A DNA stretch of 64,000 bases, from the NCBI RefSeq assembly GCF_036248255.1, contig NZ_CP109178.1:4526001-4590000 (forward strand), given 5' to 3'. The position numbers were made by a program, and so were the translations under genes. The stretch's first letter is position 1, and each line of letters begins with the position of its first letter. Positions 54,744 through 63,776 of this stretch are shown in pieces. A model generated the notes under the pieces. The model had not been told where the DNA came from, made no database searches, and worked only from the letters and a program-made list of their open reading frames with translations. The stretch comes from Streptomyces sp. NBC_01717. Its GTDB lineage: Bacteria > Actinomycetota > Actinomycetes > Streptomycetales > Streptomycetaceae.

Positions 54744-55124
54744 GGATGAGTCCTTTCTTCGTCACCGTTGACCTCAGTCGCCAGGCTCCCTGGCGCTCGA
54801 GGTGAGCTCTGGTCAGGTCACAGGCGCTGTACTCACGACGAGCTCTCGCTGACTCGTGATGCATCGTCACTCGCCTATAGAAACTACTCATATACATGTA
54901 AAAAGGATTTTATTTGGACTCAAGGAGTCGCGCTGACACGGCGTTCGCTCTACCAGCGGATACCAACGGATCAACTGGGCTACCGACGCAGCAGCAATGA
55001 CGAGCACAATCACGCCGCCGACCCTGGCCTGGCCGGGGCGGAACAGCAGCGCGGCACCACCCCCGGCAACCGCTACGGACGTCCCAGCTTCCGACTGTCC
55101 GGTTAGGGATGTGACCAGCAGTAG
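54744..55124. other. Upstream region of the DUF3494-collagen gene
   Basis: 54880-54925 is AT-rich (CATATACATGTAAAAAGG) and unlike the rest of the window, possibly a promoter or a foreign junction. No intact gene is supported; the right part leads into the relaxase relic. Confidence 0.45.
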
Positions 55125-55315
55125 CGGCCCGGACCGAGACTGGATGGCCTGCCTTGGCGGCCGCGCTGGACCAAGCCCAGCGCGCCGGCCACAACAGCAC
55201 AGCCCTCCTGCGCAGGGTCACTGCGCAGCGGGAGCTCGAAAGCGCGGATTGCCTCAGCGAGGTGCTTGTCTGGCGCCTGTACCGGCTGGATCTCGTGCCG
55301 GCACGCGCCAAAGGA
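55125..55315 (+). pseudogene. Relaxase C-terminus relic
   Basis: About 55 codons match the C-terminal end of the intact relaxase (21.67-21.85 kb): LDQAQRAGHNSTALLRRV, TAQRELESADCLSEVLVW and RLYRLDLVPA. Nucleotide identity is high by eye, including a long shared run around AGCGAGGTGCTTGTCTGGCG. The rest of the relaxase is gone. Confidence 0.8.
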
Positions 55316-55399
55316 GCAACGACCGGCGAAGCGGGTCGTCCACACCGCTCATCCTGTCGCCGTCCCGGGTGCGGAGGCTACGCACCCCCGTCGGCGTTG

Positions 55400-55510
55400 A
55401 GGACGACACCAGCGTCCATGACCCCTGGAGGTACTCGCCGGCCACGACCAGTCGGGAGAAGTAGCCAGAGGCCGACTGCAGCATCGCCAAACAAGAACAG
55501 GCTCGGCTCC
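55400..55510 (-). pseudogene. Phosphotransferase C-terminus relic
   Basis: A short leftward stretch, MLQSASGYFSRLVVAGEYLQ, corresponds to the tail of the APH-like remnant at 22 kb (MLESTAGHFAQLVVASEYLR). It lies just after the relaxase relic, the same order and orientation as at 21.9-22.4 kb. Confidence 0.65.
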
Positions 55511-55809
55511 TCCTTGGCCCGCCCGCGTCGGCGGGTTCACGGCAGGCCCGCACCCATGGCCTTGAAGGCCAGGGGCGAGGTCGTCTGGCTGAACGCTTGA
55601 CAGGGACGGACGGCTTCCCCGGATCGCGGGGGAAACCTCGAGGTATCCGGGGGCGAGCTCGTGGAGCTGTCCGTCATCGAAGAGGGGGTTGGCGCGAGGG
55701 GTGATCCAGGGGCCGGGGCCAGCAGTCACATAAATGCTGGCCCCAGCCCCCGGCCATCTACGTCACACCTGGATTCGCGAGGCTGCCGCACCCGCGCGGG
55801 TGGGCATGC

Positions 55810-56511
55810 TCAGTCATTGCTCTGCTGTCGTACGAGGCGCTGGGCGCGCTCGCGTCGTGTCTTGGAGAAGGGGTCCACTGTCGTACCGGCGCCCTGGCCG
55901 GGAGTGGTCTCCCCCTTGCGCAGCTTGCGTGCCACGTCGCGTACTTCGCGGCTGTCGGGTCCCCGGTCGAGGTAGAAGAGGGATTCATCCAGCGGATTGT
56001 CGTCCCCTCCCCAGCGGACGACCCCTTCGAAGTCGGCGAGGATGTCGCGCACCACGATTTCTTGGAGGGGGAAGAGGCTTCCCTTGGCGGAGGCGCCTGG
56101 GCGGATGCGGACCGCGGTGCCAGAGGCGAGGTTGGACGAGGGCAGGCTCTTGTTCAGGCTGTCGATCGACCGCCAGCCGGCGAGGTCGATGGAGTGGAGT
56201 GGTTCGACCTCGTAGTGGAAGCGGCGGATGACGTGGAGCAGGATGGCTTCTGCGTCGCCGATGCGGATGTCGAGCTTGAGGCCGGTTCCGGGAACTGGGC
56301 GGGTCCACACGGTGGAGACATGGTTTGCCTCCTTCTCCAACGGCCAGCCGTTGGCGGATGTGGGTACGTCGGCCGGTGCGGTCTTCGGGGCCTCGATGGA
56401 CGCGGCCGTCGCTACGCTCGGCGTCAGAGAGGTCACAGCAGTTGCGGCTGCGACGACGCCCGCGTGCATCAGCACGGTACGTCTGGAAACGTCTCGTATG
56501 TTGTGCTGCAT
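55810..56511 (-). CDS. Tat-exported protein with degenerate peptidase-M15-like domain
   Basis: A 233-residue exported protein. A twin-arginine signal (VSRRTVLMHAGVVAAATAV) is followed by a domain resembling M15-type peptidoglycan peptidases: SSNLASGTAVRIRPG at 125-139 and VVRWGGDDNPLDESLFYLD at 164-182. In active enzymes these positions read SxHxxGxAxD and a ...HxE end. Here the His, Asp and second His are Leu, Arg and Leu, so zinc binding and catalysis look lost. GAAGGGA lies eight bases before the ATG. It is last of a three-gene operon with a DUF1906 protein. Confidence 0.6.
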   Translation of the reverse strand: MQHNIRDVSRRTVLMHAGVVAAATAVTSLTPSVATAASIEAPKTAPADVPTSANGWPLEKEANHVSTVWTRPVPGTGLKLDIRIGDAEAILLHVIRRFHYEVEPLHSIDLAGWRSIDSLNKSLPSSNLASGTAVRIRPGASAKGSLFPLQEIVVRDILADFEGVVRWGGDDNPLDESLFYLDRGPDSREVRDVARKLRKGETTPGQGAGTTVDPFSKTRRERAQRLVRQQSND

Positions 56512-56527
56512 GTCTTCGTATCCCTTC

Positions 56528-56833
56528 TCACGGTGTGTTGATGATCAGCGCCGTGATCGGCAGCAAAGTGGCAAGGACGCTGAGTAGCCAGTAGGTGGGT
56601 GGTGTGAGCGAACTCCGGCGTGCAACCGCCCGGTTCACAGCCATCCAGAGCAGGATGTACGGGCCGACGACGACGGCAGCGATCGGCAGCCAGAGCGCCA
56701 TACCGTCGTTTTCCTCCGCCGGGGGGCCTGTCAGCCAGCTTGATGCGAGGTACCACAACAGCCAGAACGGCACTACGCCTGGGATCCCCAGAAGCAGATT
56801 TGCACCCAGAGCTGCCGGCCACCGCCTGATCAT
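56528..56833 (-). CDS. Small three-helix membrane protein
   Basis: A 101-residue protein with three hydrophobic helices (ALGANLLLGIPGVVPFWLLW, ALWLPIAAVVVGPYILLWM, TYWLLSVLATLLPITALII). It lies between, and close to, the DUF1906 gene (28 bases upstream) and the M15-like gene (16 bases downstream), so all three are probably one transcript. A holin-like or membrane-partner role is conceivable from the context, but no family is recognised. Confidence 0.7.
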   Translation of the reverse strand: MIRRWPAALGANLLLGIPGVVPFWLLWYLASSWLTGPPAEENDGMALWLPIAAVVVGPYILLWMAVNRAVARRSSLTPPTYWLLSVLATLLPITALIINTP

Positions 56834-56861
56834 CTCTCCAACTTTCCTAAGTTCACCCGTG

Positions 56862-59081
56862 CTACTCGGCACGAGACAACGCGTTGTAGTTCTCCAAGAC
56901 GTTGTACAAGCCCATGAGTTCTTGTCCGTACTGCTCGGCATCCGGACCTTCACCGTTGTACCGGCCGAGTACGGCCTCGGTGACGTGGACGGAGCTGTTC
57001 AGGTTCGGTCGGCCGATACCGAGCAGCTCCCCGTTCCAGAGCAACGTGTAGGCGACCGAGCGGACGTTGTATTCCTGGTCGTCGTGGAGTTTGTTCCAGA
57101 CGTTCTCCAGATCGTCCTCGTTCTCGTAGTCGAGCCCCGTGCCGTTGATAATGCCTTCGCCGATGCAGTAGTTGCGGGCCTGGATGGCGGTCTTGGCGAA
57201 GATCTGGCCCCAGCCGGTGCTGCAGTCGTCCTTCAGACCCGCTTTGACCGCTGCGTCGGCGGCGAAGTCCAAAGGATTGAGTTTGCGCAGTTCCCACATG
57301 ACCGGGGCCTGGATGAGGGCCTTACGGACGCGCAGGGTTCGGGCCAGCGAAGTGAAGAGCCAATCGGCATCCACCACTGCGTTGAAGGCTTCCGTGGTCG
57401 AGATGCCGCCGAGGGTGGCCCAGTCATCGTCAGCCGTCCAGCCCTCCCCGCCGGTCTCGGGAACGCCGATGGATGTCAGATAGTTCTTGACGGCGTTCAG
57501 CATGGAGGCGCGATAGGCGTCCTCGTCCAGGTCGACGTCCAGGCCGTCGAACGAGACACCGGCATCGAAATCGGCCTGTCCGGTGTCGCGGCCCGAGGCG
57601 ATGTTGTTGTCGATCTCGAGTGATCCGCTGTCCGAGCCCACCGTGATGGTGGATATCTGGTCGAAGGACCACTTGGCGGGCAGTGGATAGCCGAGGTTCC
57701 CGGAGAAGCCGCTGGACATGTCGGAGACCATGCACACGGTTGCGTACCCGGCGTCGATGACGCGCTGGCAGACGTTGCGCGCACCGTAGATGCCCACGTT
57801 GTACTTGGAGTTCTCACTGATGGTCCGCGTGATGGCGCGGAAGTGCGGGATGACGTAGTCGGTGACTTCACCGTCCATCGCGTCGTAGTCGACCGCGAAG
57901 TAGATGATGGTGCCCGGCTTGAAGCCGTGGTACCGGGCCCAGTCGAGGGCCTCGAAGGCGTCCCTGGTGCCTTGGTTGGTGTTGAAGTAGTCGGCGGACC
58001 GGCTCCACGTCTGGTAGATCGGGTAGCAGCGCAGCCCGGCTTGCTTGATGGTGGCGAGCTCACCGGGCTGGATCTGCTTCTCCTTCAGATCCCCATCGGG
58101 GAAGGGGTTGTAGAGATACCGCCCGACGTACTTGTAGCCGGCTGCCTTGAGCGCTGCCGCGCGCTCCGGGGTGATCATGGTGACGCCGTCGCAGGCTTCG
58201 CCCTTGCGGGACTGGTCGCCGTAGGAAACGAGCAGGGACGCCCACGTCGGAAAGTCGCCGGCGCCGGTGACAGGGAGCAGGCTGAACGCCTGGAAGGTCT
58301 GCACGCCGGACTGCACCGCGGCGGTGAAGTTCCCGAAGGGCACGGTGTTCTTATTCAGGATCATTGCCGCGGTGAAGAGTTGAGCCCACACGCCTGTGGA
58401 GTTGTTTGCGACCGATACGGTGTGCGACTTCAGCCCGGACTGCGTTCCAGGACCGAAAACCCCGTTCGCTACGCCGTCCGCCATGCCGAGCTCGTACTGG
58501 ATGGCGAAGAGCATGGATTTGGCGACGTCTCTGGAGTGGTGTCCGTCGCAGGGGATGATGTAGAAGTCCTTGCGCAGGACGTACCGCCCGTTGAGCCACT
58601 GCTGGATTGAACGGATGGTGTCTGAGCCGCCGCTGATGGTGACGTAGGCGTCCATGTTGAACAGACCCTTGGCCGTCTTCGGCCATAGGGCGCTGCCTGG
58701 GTACGTGCCGTCCACGCCCATGTTCTGGTGCAGCTCGGCGATGGCGCTCTTGACCCGGTCATTGTAGGTACCGTCGATCTCGCCGCCGTCGTAGCCCTTG
58801 CAGTACAGGGCGGACTGGATGATGCGGCAGAAGTTCGCTGACGGGATTGTCGTCTCGTCGAGCTTGCCGTACTTCGAGCCGATCGTGGCCAAAGTCGTCG
58901 GGCCGAAAGAATCCGAGAGCGCGGTGATGCCCATCTCGTACTGCAGCGCCCGGGTGAGGGCATACATGACAGGCCAGCCGGTCTGGCCGTTCTCGTCCAG
59001 CTTCGATATGCCGAGAGTGGCACCGTTGTTGTAGGTCGTGTTGATGAATCTCTGGGCGAGTTGGACCATTTCGTCGGCCAT
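56862..59081 (-). CDS. DUF1906 glycoside-hydrolase-like protein with peptidoglycan-binding modules
   Basis: A 739-residue protein without a recognisable signal peptide. Two peptidoglycan-binding-like modules occupy the N-terminal 300 residues (IIQSALYCKGYDGGEIDGTY, then GVANGVFGPGTQSGLKSH). The DUF1906 domain (about 315-530), a GH25-like TIM barrel, shows CDGVTMITPERAAALKAAGY, VGRYLYNPFPDG, IIYFAVDYDAMDGEVTDYVI and VGIYGARNVCQRV. A helical C-terminal domain of 200 residues is unassigned. ATG 59081 has AGGAG five bases upstream. A cell-wall role is likely; the lack of a signal peptide points to non-classical release. Confidence 0.85.
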   Translation of the reverse strand: MADEMVQLAQRFINTTYNNGATLGISKLDENGQTGWPVMYALTRALQYEMGITALSDSFGPTTLATIGSKYGKLDETTIPSANFCRIIQSALYCKGYDGGEIDGTYNDRVKSAIAELHQNMGVDGTYPGSALWPKTAKGLFNMDAYVTISGGSDTIRSIQQWLNGRYVLRKDFYIIPCDGHHSRDVAKSMLFAIQYELGMADGVANGVFGPGTQSGLKSHTVSVANNSTGVWAQLFTAAMILNKNTVPFGNFTAAVQSGVQTFQAFSLLPVTGAGDFPTWASLLVSYGDQSRKGEACDGVTMITPERAAALKAAGYKYVGRYLYNPFPDGDLKEKQIQPGELATIKQAGLRCYPIYQTWSRSADYFNTNQGTRDAFEALDWARYHGFKPGTIIYFAVDYDAMDGEVTDYVIPHFRAITRTISENSKYNVGIYGARNVCQRVIDAGYATVCMVSDMSSGFSGNLGYPLPAKWSFDQISTITVGSDSGSLEIDNNIASGRDTGQADFDAGVSFDGLDVDLDEDAYRASMLNAVKNYLTSIGVPETGGEGWTADDDWATLGGISTTEAFNAVVDADWLFTSLARTLRVRKALIQAPVMWELRKLNPLDFAADAAVKAGLKDDCSTGWGQIFAKTAIQARNYCIGEGIINGTGLDYENEDDLENVWNKLHDDQEYNVRSVAYTLLWNGELLGIGRPNLNSSVHVTEAVLGRYNGEGPDAEQYGQELMGLYNVLENYNALSRAE

Positions 59082-59320
59082 GTGTCTCCTGCTTCCTTCC
59101 CAGTGATCAGAGCCATACCCGCTATTGGGGATGCCCTGTCGAAATCGATTTCCGTAAGCAGGGCTCGGTCCCGATGGGAACTTGGGTTGGCGCGCCTGCA
59201 AGTGCGTTTTGGGGTGCCATCGTCAACCGAGAACTTGCTGGTCTGCCATAACCGATTCCTCTCGTGTGAACGTTCAGGGACGAGCCCGCGGCCCGGTCGG
59301 GCCCCGGGCGGTAATTGACG

Positions 59321-60021
59321 TCAGCGCCGCAGTGCCTCGACGGGCTGGCGGCCGCTTGCATGCCAGGACGGGTCAGACCTGCCGGCAGGCCTGTGACGAG
59401 TGCGAGGTCGCCCAACTCCGGCACGGGGAACGGAGACCTGCTCCAGCACGCGCTCAAGTTGAGGGCCGCCACCGTAGTGGCCGGGTGTCAGGACGAGGGC
59501 GAGGGGCCGGCATCGTCCCTCTGCGACGAGGTGGATCTTGGTGGCGAAGCCTCCCCGGGAGCGCCCCAGGCACTCGCCGAGCTGACCAGCTCCGCCAGCC
59601 GGACGGCCAGTCTCCGCAGCACCGGATCGACCCGGTTCGTCCCCCTGTCGGCCCCCTTTTGAGGAGCTGCGGCAGGCGGCGCTTTCCTCGCGCCGGGGGC
59701 ATGCCGATGGGCCCGCACTGCGGTGGAGTCCACCGACACGTCCCGGTCGATCCGCCTCTCAGCGTCCTCGGCAGCCTGGACACGGGACAGCAGCATCGTC
59801 CATGTCCCGTCCGCTGACCAGCGACGATGACGTTTGTAGACCGTCTCCCACGGCCCGAACCGTTCGGGCAGATCCCGCCACTGCACACCCGTCCGCACCC
59901 AGTACAGCACCCCGTTGATCACCCTCCGGTGATCACTCCACCGACCCCCACGCGCACCACCACGAGGCAGGAACGACTCCAGTCGATCCCACTCCGCATT
60001 CGTCAGATCCCCACGCCCCAT
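59321..60021 (-). pseudogene. IS5-family transposase relic (two-frame type)
   Basis: The first frame encodes the N-terminal domain (LTNAEWDRLESFLPRGG, GVQWRDLPERFGPWETVYKR, DVSVDSTAVRAHRHAPGAR). A slippery AAAAGGGGGC at about 59652-59661 marks the expected programmed frameshift. The second frame has CLGRSRGGFATKIHLVAEGR and PLALVLTPG but ends at 59321 before the second catalytic Asp and the Glu. The element is therefore truncated on its downstream side. Confidence 0.85.
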
Positions 60022-60300
60022 AGACCCAGCCTGACCCCAACACCCCACCTACGTCCGGAGATCCGAGAAACAGTGCCTGGTGCTTCAGGCCCTGGATGCA
60101 CCGGTACTTGACCGTGGCAGCCCGGTCTCTCGCCCCATGGTTCGCGTCGAGAGGGTCACCAGCACGGGGCTCGTGCCACTCTCGTGCCACAACGGGCGGG
60201 GAACCAAGGGGAATCGCGGTGCGTACGGGTCCACGCCGCCCAATCCATCCAAGGCGGGGAATCCACAGGTCAGGCCGACGATCGCCCCACCACGCCCCTG

Positions 60301-60338
60301 AAGCGGATGTCGCAGGTTCGAGTCCTGCCGGGGCCCCA
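60301..60338 (+). repeat. tRNA 3'-end-like repeat, copy A
   Basis: AAGCGGATGTCGCAGGTTCG continues into a perfect T-arm (GCAGG-TTCGAGT-CCTGC) and an acceptor-like CGGGGCCCCA. It matches 63613-63650 in 34 of 38 positions. No 5' half of a tRNA precedes it, so it looks like an att relic rather than a gene. The rest of 60049-60400 has no supported gene. Confidence 0.6.
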
Positions 60339-60401
60339 GCGCAAAGGGCCCGGACCGATCACGCTCCGAGGCCTATGGAGAACAGTTCGGTGTCACATGA
60401 G

Positions 60402-60435
60402 CGGCCGGTCCCGCCGACCAGGCAGGGACCGGCCG
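60402..60435 (-). terminator. Terminator after FG-GAP gene 4
   Basis: An 11-bp perfect stem CGGCCGGTCCC with its complement and a 12-base loop, 26 bases beyond the stop of the leftward FG-GAP gene. Confidence 0.75.
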
Positions 60436-60461
60436 TCGTCCGCAGGGATGCACTCCCCTGG

Positions 60462-61919
60462 TCAGTGGGTGAAGGGGCCGCCGAGCGTGGTGTAGGACAG
60501 TTTGAGCGAGATCACGGTGTACGACTTCGAGCCGGTGCCGATGGTCCCGGACGTCGAGCCCTTCAGCATGTGGACAAGGCCCGACCGGGTGTTGTCCAGC
60601 CAGTCGTTCGTGTCCACCATGAGGTCGGCGCGGCCGTCCCGGGTGTAGTCGGTGAGCTTGAGGTTCCGTCCGAAGTAGTCGTCGTTCTCGACGGCGCCCG
60701 CGATACCGGAGGTGTTCTGGTCGTACGCCTTGGCTCCGCTGCCGGACAGACCCCCTGCACGGCCGAGCAGCACCGTGACCATGCCGGCCTGGCGCTTGCC
60801 CGCCAAGTCCTCGCCGGGGGCCCCGATGGCGAGGTCCGCGTATCCGTCGCCGTTGACGTCGCCGGCGGCGACGGCGGCGCCGAAGTAGTCCTCGTTCTCC
60901 GAAGAGCCGGGAACGCCCGCCGTGTCCTGTGTGAACTTCAGCGGTTTGCGAGCCGTGTTCGGCCCGGCGGAGCCGCCGTACTGGACTGTGACGTAGCCCC
61001 GTTCCCCGTCCGGCCGCTCGTAGCCGCGGCCGATGGCGAGGTCGCCGTAGCCGTCCTTGTCGAAGTCGCCGATGGTGGTTATGGGGCCGCCGCCGATCTG
61101 GTGGCCGCCGTCGTCGGGCACGCGCATCTCGCCCGTGCGCCGGGTGAAATCGCTGCCTCCGCGGTGGAAGTAGGCCCGCAGGTCCACGTCGTCGTAGCCG
61201 TCTTGGAGATCTCGGCCAAGAATGTACAGGTCAGTGGCGGCATCGGCGGTGACCCGGCCTGCCACCAGCTGGGAGGCGTCCAGATAGCCGTAGCCGCCGC
61301 CGAGGGACTGCCAGCCGCCGCGTCCGCCGGTGCGGGTGAAGGGGCCCTCGAGCAGGACGACACCAGCCCGGCTGCCGCTGAGAGCGGTGAGGTCCTGGTC
61401 ACCGTCGCCGTCGAAGTCGCCGGCCACGACGTCCAGCCCGAACCGGTCGCCCTGGCCCGGGTACTCCGGCGCGACGGGCGAGTGGAAGACGGTGCCGGAA
61501 CCGAGGCCCTTGGCACCGCCCCAGACGACGGTCAGCCCCCCGCGGCCCTGGATGTCGCCGACGTCCTCGCCCGGTGAGGCGACGACCAGGTCGGCGTAGC
61601 CGTCGCGGTCGAGGTCGGCGCTGGTGGCGGCGAATCCCCAATCGTCACCCTGCTCCACCGCGCCGGGTATGCCAGGCGAGTCCTGGTGGATGGTCTGGAC
61701 CCGCGTGCCGGGGCCGGTCGACGTGCCGTAGACGACGGTGACCCTGCCGTCCTTGCCATGCGCCCCGCCGAGCATGACGAAGTCGCGGTAGCCGTCGCCA
61801 TTGAAGTCGTCGGCCGGCTTGGCGGAAGCCGCGACCGCCGAGGGGGCAGCGAGGAGCGGGCCGCAAACCGCTGCCGCGAGCACCGTGGCAGTGGCGAGGA
61901 CGGTACGTGTGACGCGCAT
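60462..61919 (-). CDS. Secreted FG-GAP/VCBS repeat protein 4
   Basis: Exported beta-propeller protein of 485 residues, paralogous to the three genes at 6-10.5 kb and on the opposite strand. The signal peptide MRVTRTVLATATVLAAAVCG ends near SAVAAS. The first blade KPADDFNGDGYRDFVMLG closely matches the opening of genes 2 and 3. Later blades include DLDRDGYADLVVASPGEDVG, DFDGDGDQDLTALS, DFDKDGYGDLAIG, DVNGDGYADLAIGAPGEDL and DYTRDGRADLMVDT. ATG 61919 is the signal-peptide start. It lies between two tRNA-end-like repeats. Confidence 0.88.
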   Translation of the reverse strand: MRVTRTVLATATVLAAAVCGPLLAAPSAVAASAKPADDFNGDGYRDFVMLGGAHGKDGRVTVVYGTSTGPGTRVQTIHQDSPGIPGAVEQGDDWGFAATSADLDRDGYADLVVASPGEDVGDIQGRGGLTVVWGGAKGLGSGTVFHSPVAPEYPGQGDRFGLDVVAGDFDGDGDQDLTALSGSRAGVVLLEGPFTRTGGRGGWQSLGGGYGYLDASQLVAGRVTADAATDLYILGRDLQDGYDDVDLRAYFHRGGSDFTRRTGEMRVPDDGGHQIGGGPITTIGDFDKDGYGDLAIGRGYERPDGERGYVTVQYGGSAGPNTARKPLKFTQDTAGVPGSSENEDYFGAAVAAGDVNGDGYADLAIGAPGEDLAGKRQAGMVTVLLGRAGGLSGSGAKAYDQNTSGIAGAVENDDYFGRNLKLTDYTRDGRADLMVDTNDWLDNTRSGLVHMLKGSTSGTIGTGSKSYTVISLKLSYTTLGGPFTH

Positions 61920-62730
61920 GGTTCTCCGTTGTCCGATAGCAGGCGGTGGCGCTTGAACTGCGATCTTCGACCTGTACGGATGCCCAATGGTTGTACGGCA
62001 GTGACGGGCGTGGTCGCCGTGCGGCGGCGTCAGCCGTCTGCAGTGCCGTCTCTGGGCCGTCCGAGGCCGCTCAGCAGCAGCCGACAATGACCGACGACGA
62101 CTCAGGCGGACGCGGCGAAGCCCCGGAGCTGCAGGAACGCAGGTCCCCGAGACCCCCTACAAGACCCAGGGCAAGAAGAAGCCCAGTCGAGTCGGCAATT
62201 GCGTGGCCGTGGAGTCCTGTCGCCTCCACCATGGCCGTATGGAACGGTTGCAGATCAGCGCGTGGCAGTACGTGGCGGAAGTACTTCCCGCCGAGGAAAT
62301 CCCGTCGGCCTCAACGGCCTTCGCCTGCTGCGCGAGCGCGCCTGGACCGGCTCCCTCAGTAGCGCTGGACCACGCTGACATCCACGGCTGACATGGGCCT
62401 CGGACATCAAGGTCGGCGCACATGGGCACACGCCGGCGAACAGGTGCATCCTGACCAACAGGCCCTGGCGGCTGGGGAGGCCAGGTGATCCGTGTGCACA
62501 CCTGCCTACGGATCAGATGGCGCCCACTGCCGCAAGAGCAGCCCCGATTGGCCGAGACGAGCGCACTACGTCCCGAGCCCCCGTGCCCCGCTGACCCGTG
62601 TCCCGTGTCCCGTGTCCCGTGTCCCGTGTCCCGTGTCCCGTGTCAGCGAACCTTGAGCGTGTGTCATCGACCCTTGGGCAGCACTGCCCCAGGGCTTCCC
62701 TCAAGGGCTGACCGTTGTCATGATCCAGCC
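61920..62730. other. Intergenic region without a supported gene
   Basis: Over 800 bases without a recognisable gene. It contains the FG-GAP gene 4 promoter side and a heptamer array at 62595-62643. Scattered open frames lack family motifs; some may be decayed mobile-element DNA. Confidence 0.45.
62595..62643. repeat. Seven tandem copies of CCCGTGT
   Basis: The heptamer CCCGTGT is repeated seven times without a mismatch in non-coding DNA, 88 bases before the membrane protein gene. Such arrays arise by slippage and vary between strains; an effect on the downstream promoter is possible. Confidence 0.9.
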
Positions 62731-63273
62731 ATGGCTCACAACAGCTCACCCGTCTACCAGGCGCGCTACGGCTGGGACCTCAAGACCGCTGGCGTCGTAG
62801 CGCTTTCCGCCGTCTTCACAGCAGTCCTGCTGCTCCCGGGCATGCCGGTGTTCGCGCAGATACTGGGCCTGCCGCTCTTCGGCGGGGGCGGGCTGTTCAT
62901 GTCGTACGTGGCACTGAGCCGCAAGGTCGCGTTCCGGGTGGACGAGACAGGGGTGCTTCTTGGAGGGAGCCCCGCCCGGTACAAGGCCACCACCAGCCAT
63001 GTGCCCTGGGATGACATCACAGGTTTCGTGCTCTGGCGCCAGGCCGCGGGCAGCGCTTCCCTGCCCTATGTCGGGGTCACCCGGCGGAAAGGCGCTCCGG
63101 CCCTCCCGGGAGATGGCCCAAAGGCCCGTGCTGCCCTCAAGTACCTCGTTCCGGTGCCGGCGGACGTCGCACTGGCCTCACGGGCGGTGACCGGGTGGCG
63201 CTTGGACAAGGACCGACTAGTCGCTGCCGTCGCCCACTTTGCGCCCGAGATCCCCGTGCGTGACCTCTCGTAG
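62731..63273 (+). CDS. Hypothetical membrane protein with PH-like C-terminus
   Basis: A 180-residue protein with two hydrophobic helices (VVALSAVFTAVLLLPGMPVF and ILGLPLFGGGGLFMSYVAL) and a soluble domain with the beta-rich look of bacterial PH-type domains (VAFRVDETGVLLGG, VPWDDITGFVLWRQ, GWRLDKDRLVAAVAHFAP). The start at ATG 62731 has no strong ribosome binding site. Family not certain. Confidence 0.65.
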   Translation: MAHNSSPVYQARYGWDLKTAGVVALSAVFTAVLLLPGMPVFAQILGLPLFGGGGLFMSYVALSRKVAFRVDETGVLLGGSPARYKATTSHVPWDDITGFVLWRQAAGSASLPYVGVTRRKGAPALPGDGPKARAALKYLVPVPADVALASRAVTGWRLDKDRLVAAVAHFAPEIPVRDLS

Positions 63274-63445
63274 TCGACGTACACCTTGTGCGCGCACCCT
63301 ACGCGCGGTCGATCAAAGTTCGTTGGCACGAAGCTCAACGTTGGATGGCACAGCACACCCCGCCAGATCAAGATGCCCACCACTGCTCGATAGGACCATC
63401 CGGCAGTCCCTCTGAGAAACCTCACGGCAACCTCTATGGCCATGG

Positions 63446-63584
63446 TTGACCGATCCCTCCATATCTACGGATCAGGAGTTCCCCATGCCACAACCGCGCC
63501 GGATCGGGCGGGGACTCACGGGGAACTGCGGCTGCTGGCGGAGGCCGGAGACAGCAGCCGCCGAAGTCGGTATCCCGCAGATCA
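63446..63584 (+). repeat. att-proximal repeat, copy B (pairs with 38818-38956)
   Basis: See copy A at 38818: the same roughly 135-base module, again ahead of a tRNA-3'-end-like sequence (here 63613-63650). It marks the right edge of a former integration. Confidence 0.65.
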
Positions 63585-63612
63585 GACCCCAACTCGCCCC
63601 GCCTCGCTCGTA

Positions 63613-63650
63613 AAGCGGGTGTCGCAGGTTCGAATCCAGCCGGGGCACCA
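63613..63650 (+). repeat. tRNA 3'-end-like repeat, copy B
   Basis: AAGCGGGTGTCGCAGGTTCG followed by AATCCAGCCGGGGCACCA resembles the 3' half of a tRNA with CCA, but the T-stem has one mismatch (GCAGG against CCAGC) and no 5' half is present. It matches 60301-60338 and is followed by a terminator. Confidence 0.6.
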
Positions 63651-63655
63651 GCAAG

Positions 63656-63685
63656 AGGCCCCGGACCGTTCATGGTCCGGGGCCT
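63656..63685 (+). terminator. Terminator after the tRNA-like end
   Basis: A 12-bp perfect stem AGGCCCCGGACC with its complement around GTTCAT, then TTTGA. It is typical of a tRNA terminator, as at 13471. Confidence 0.8.
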
Positions 63686-63776
63686 TTGACATCAGTTCCG
63701 CCGCATCGGGTGAGGGTCCTCAGCTCGTGTTCCCCGGAGCGGCGTACAGGCATCGACTCGGGGGCCCCGCCGGTGC

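Noticed and set aside
60301-60338. Functional tRNA gene
   Set aside because: Only the T-arm and a 3' acceptor strand can be folded; no D-arm, anticodon stem or matching 5' acceptor precedes it.
62595-62643. CRISPR array
   Set aside because: The repeats are contiguous heptamers with no spacers and no cas genes. No other regularly spaced repeats were seen in the window.
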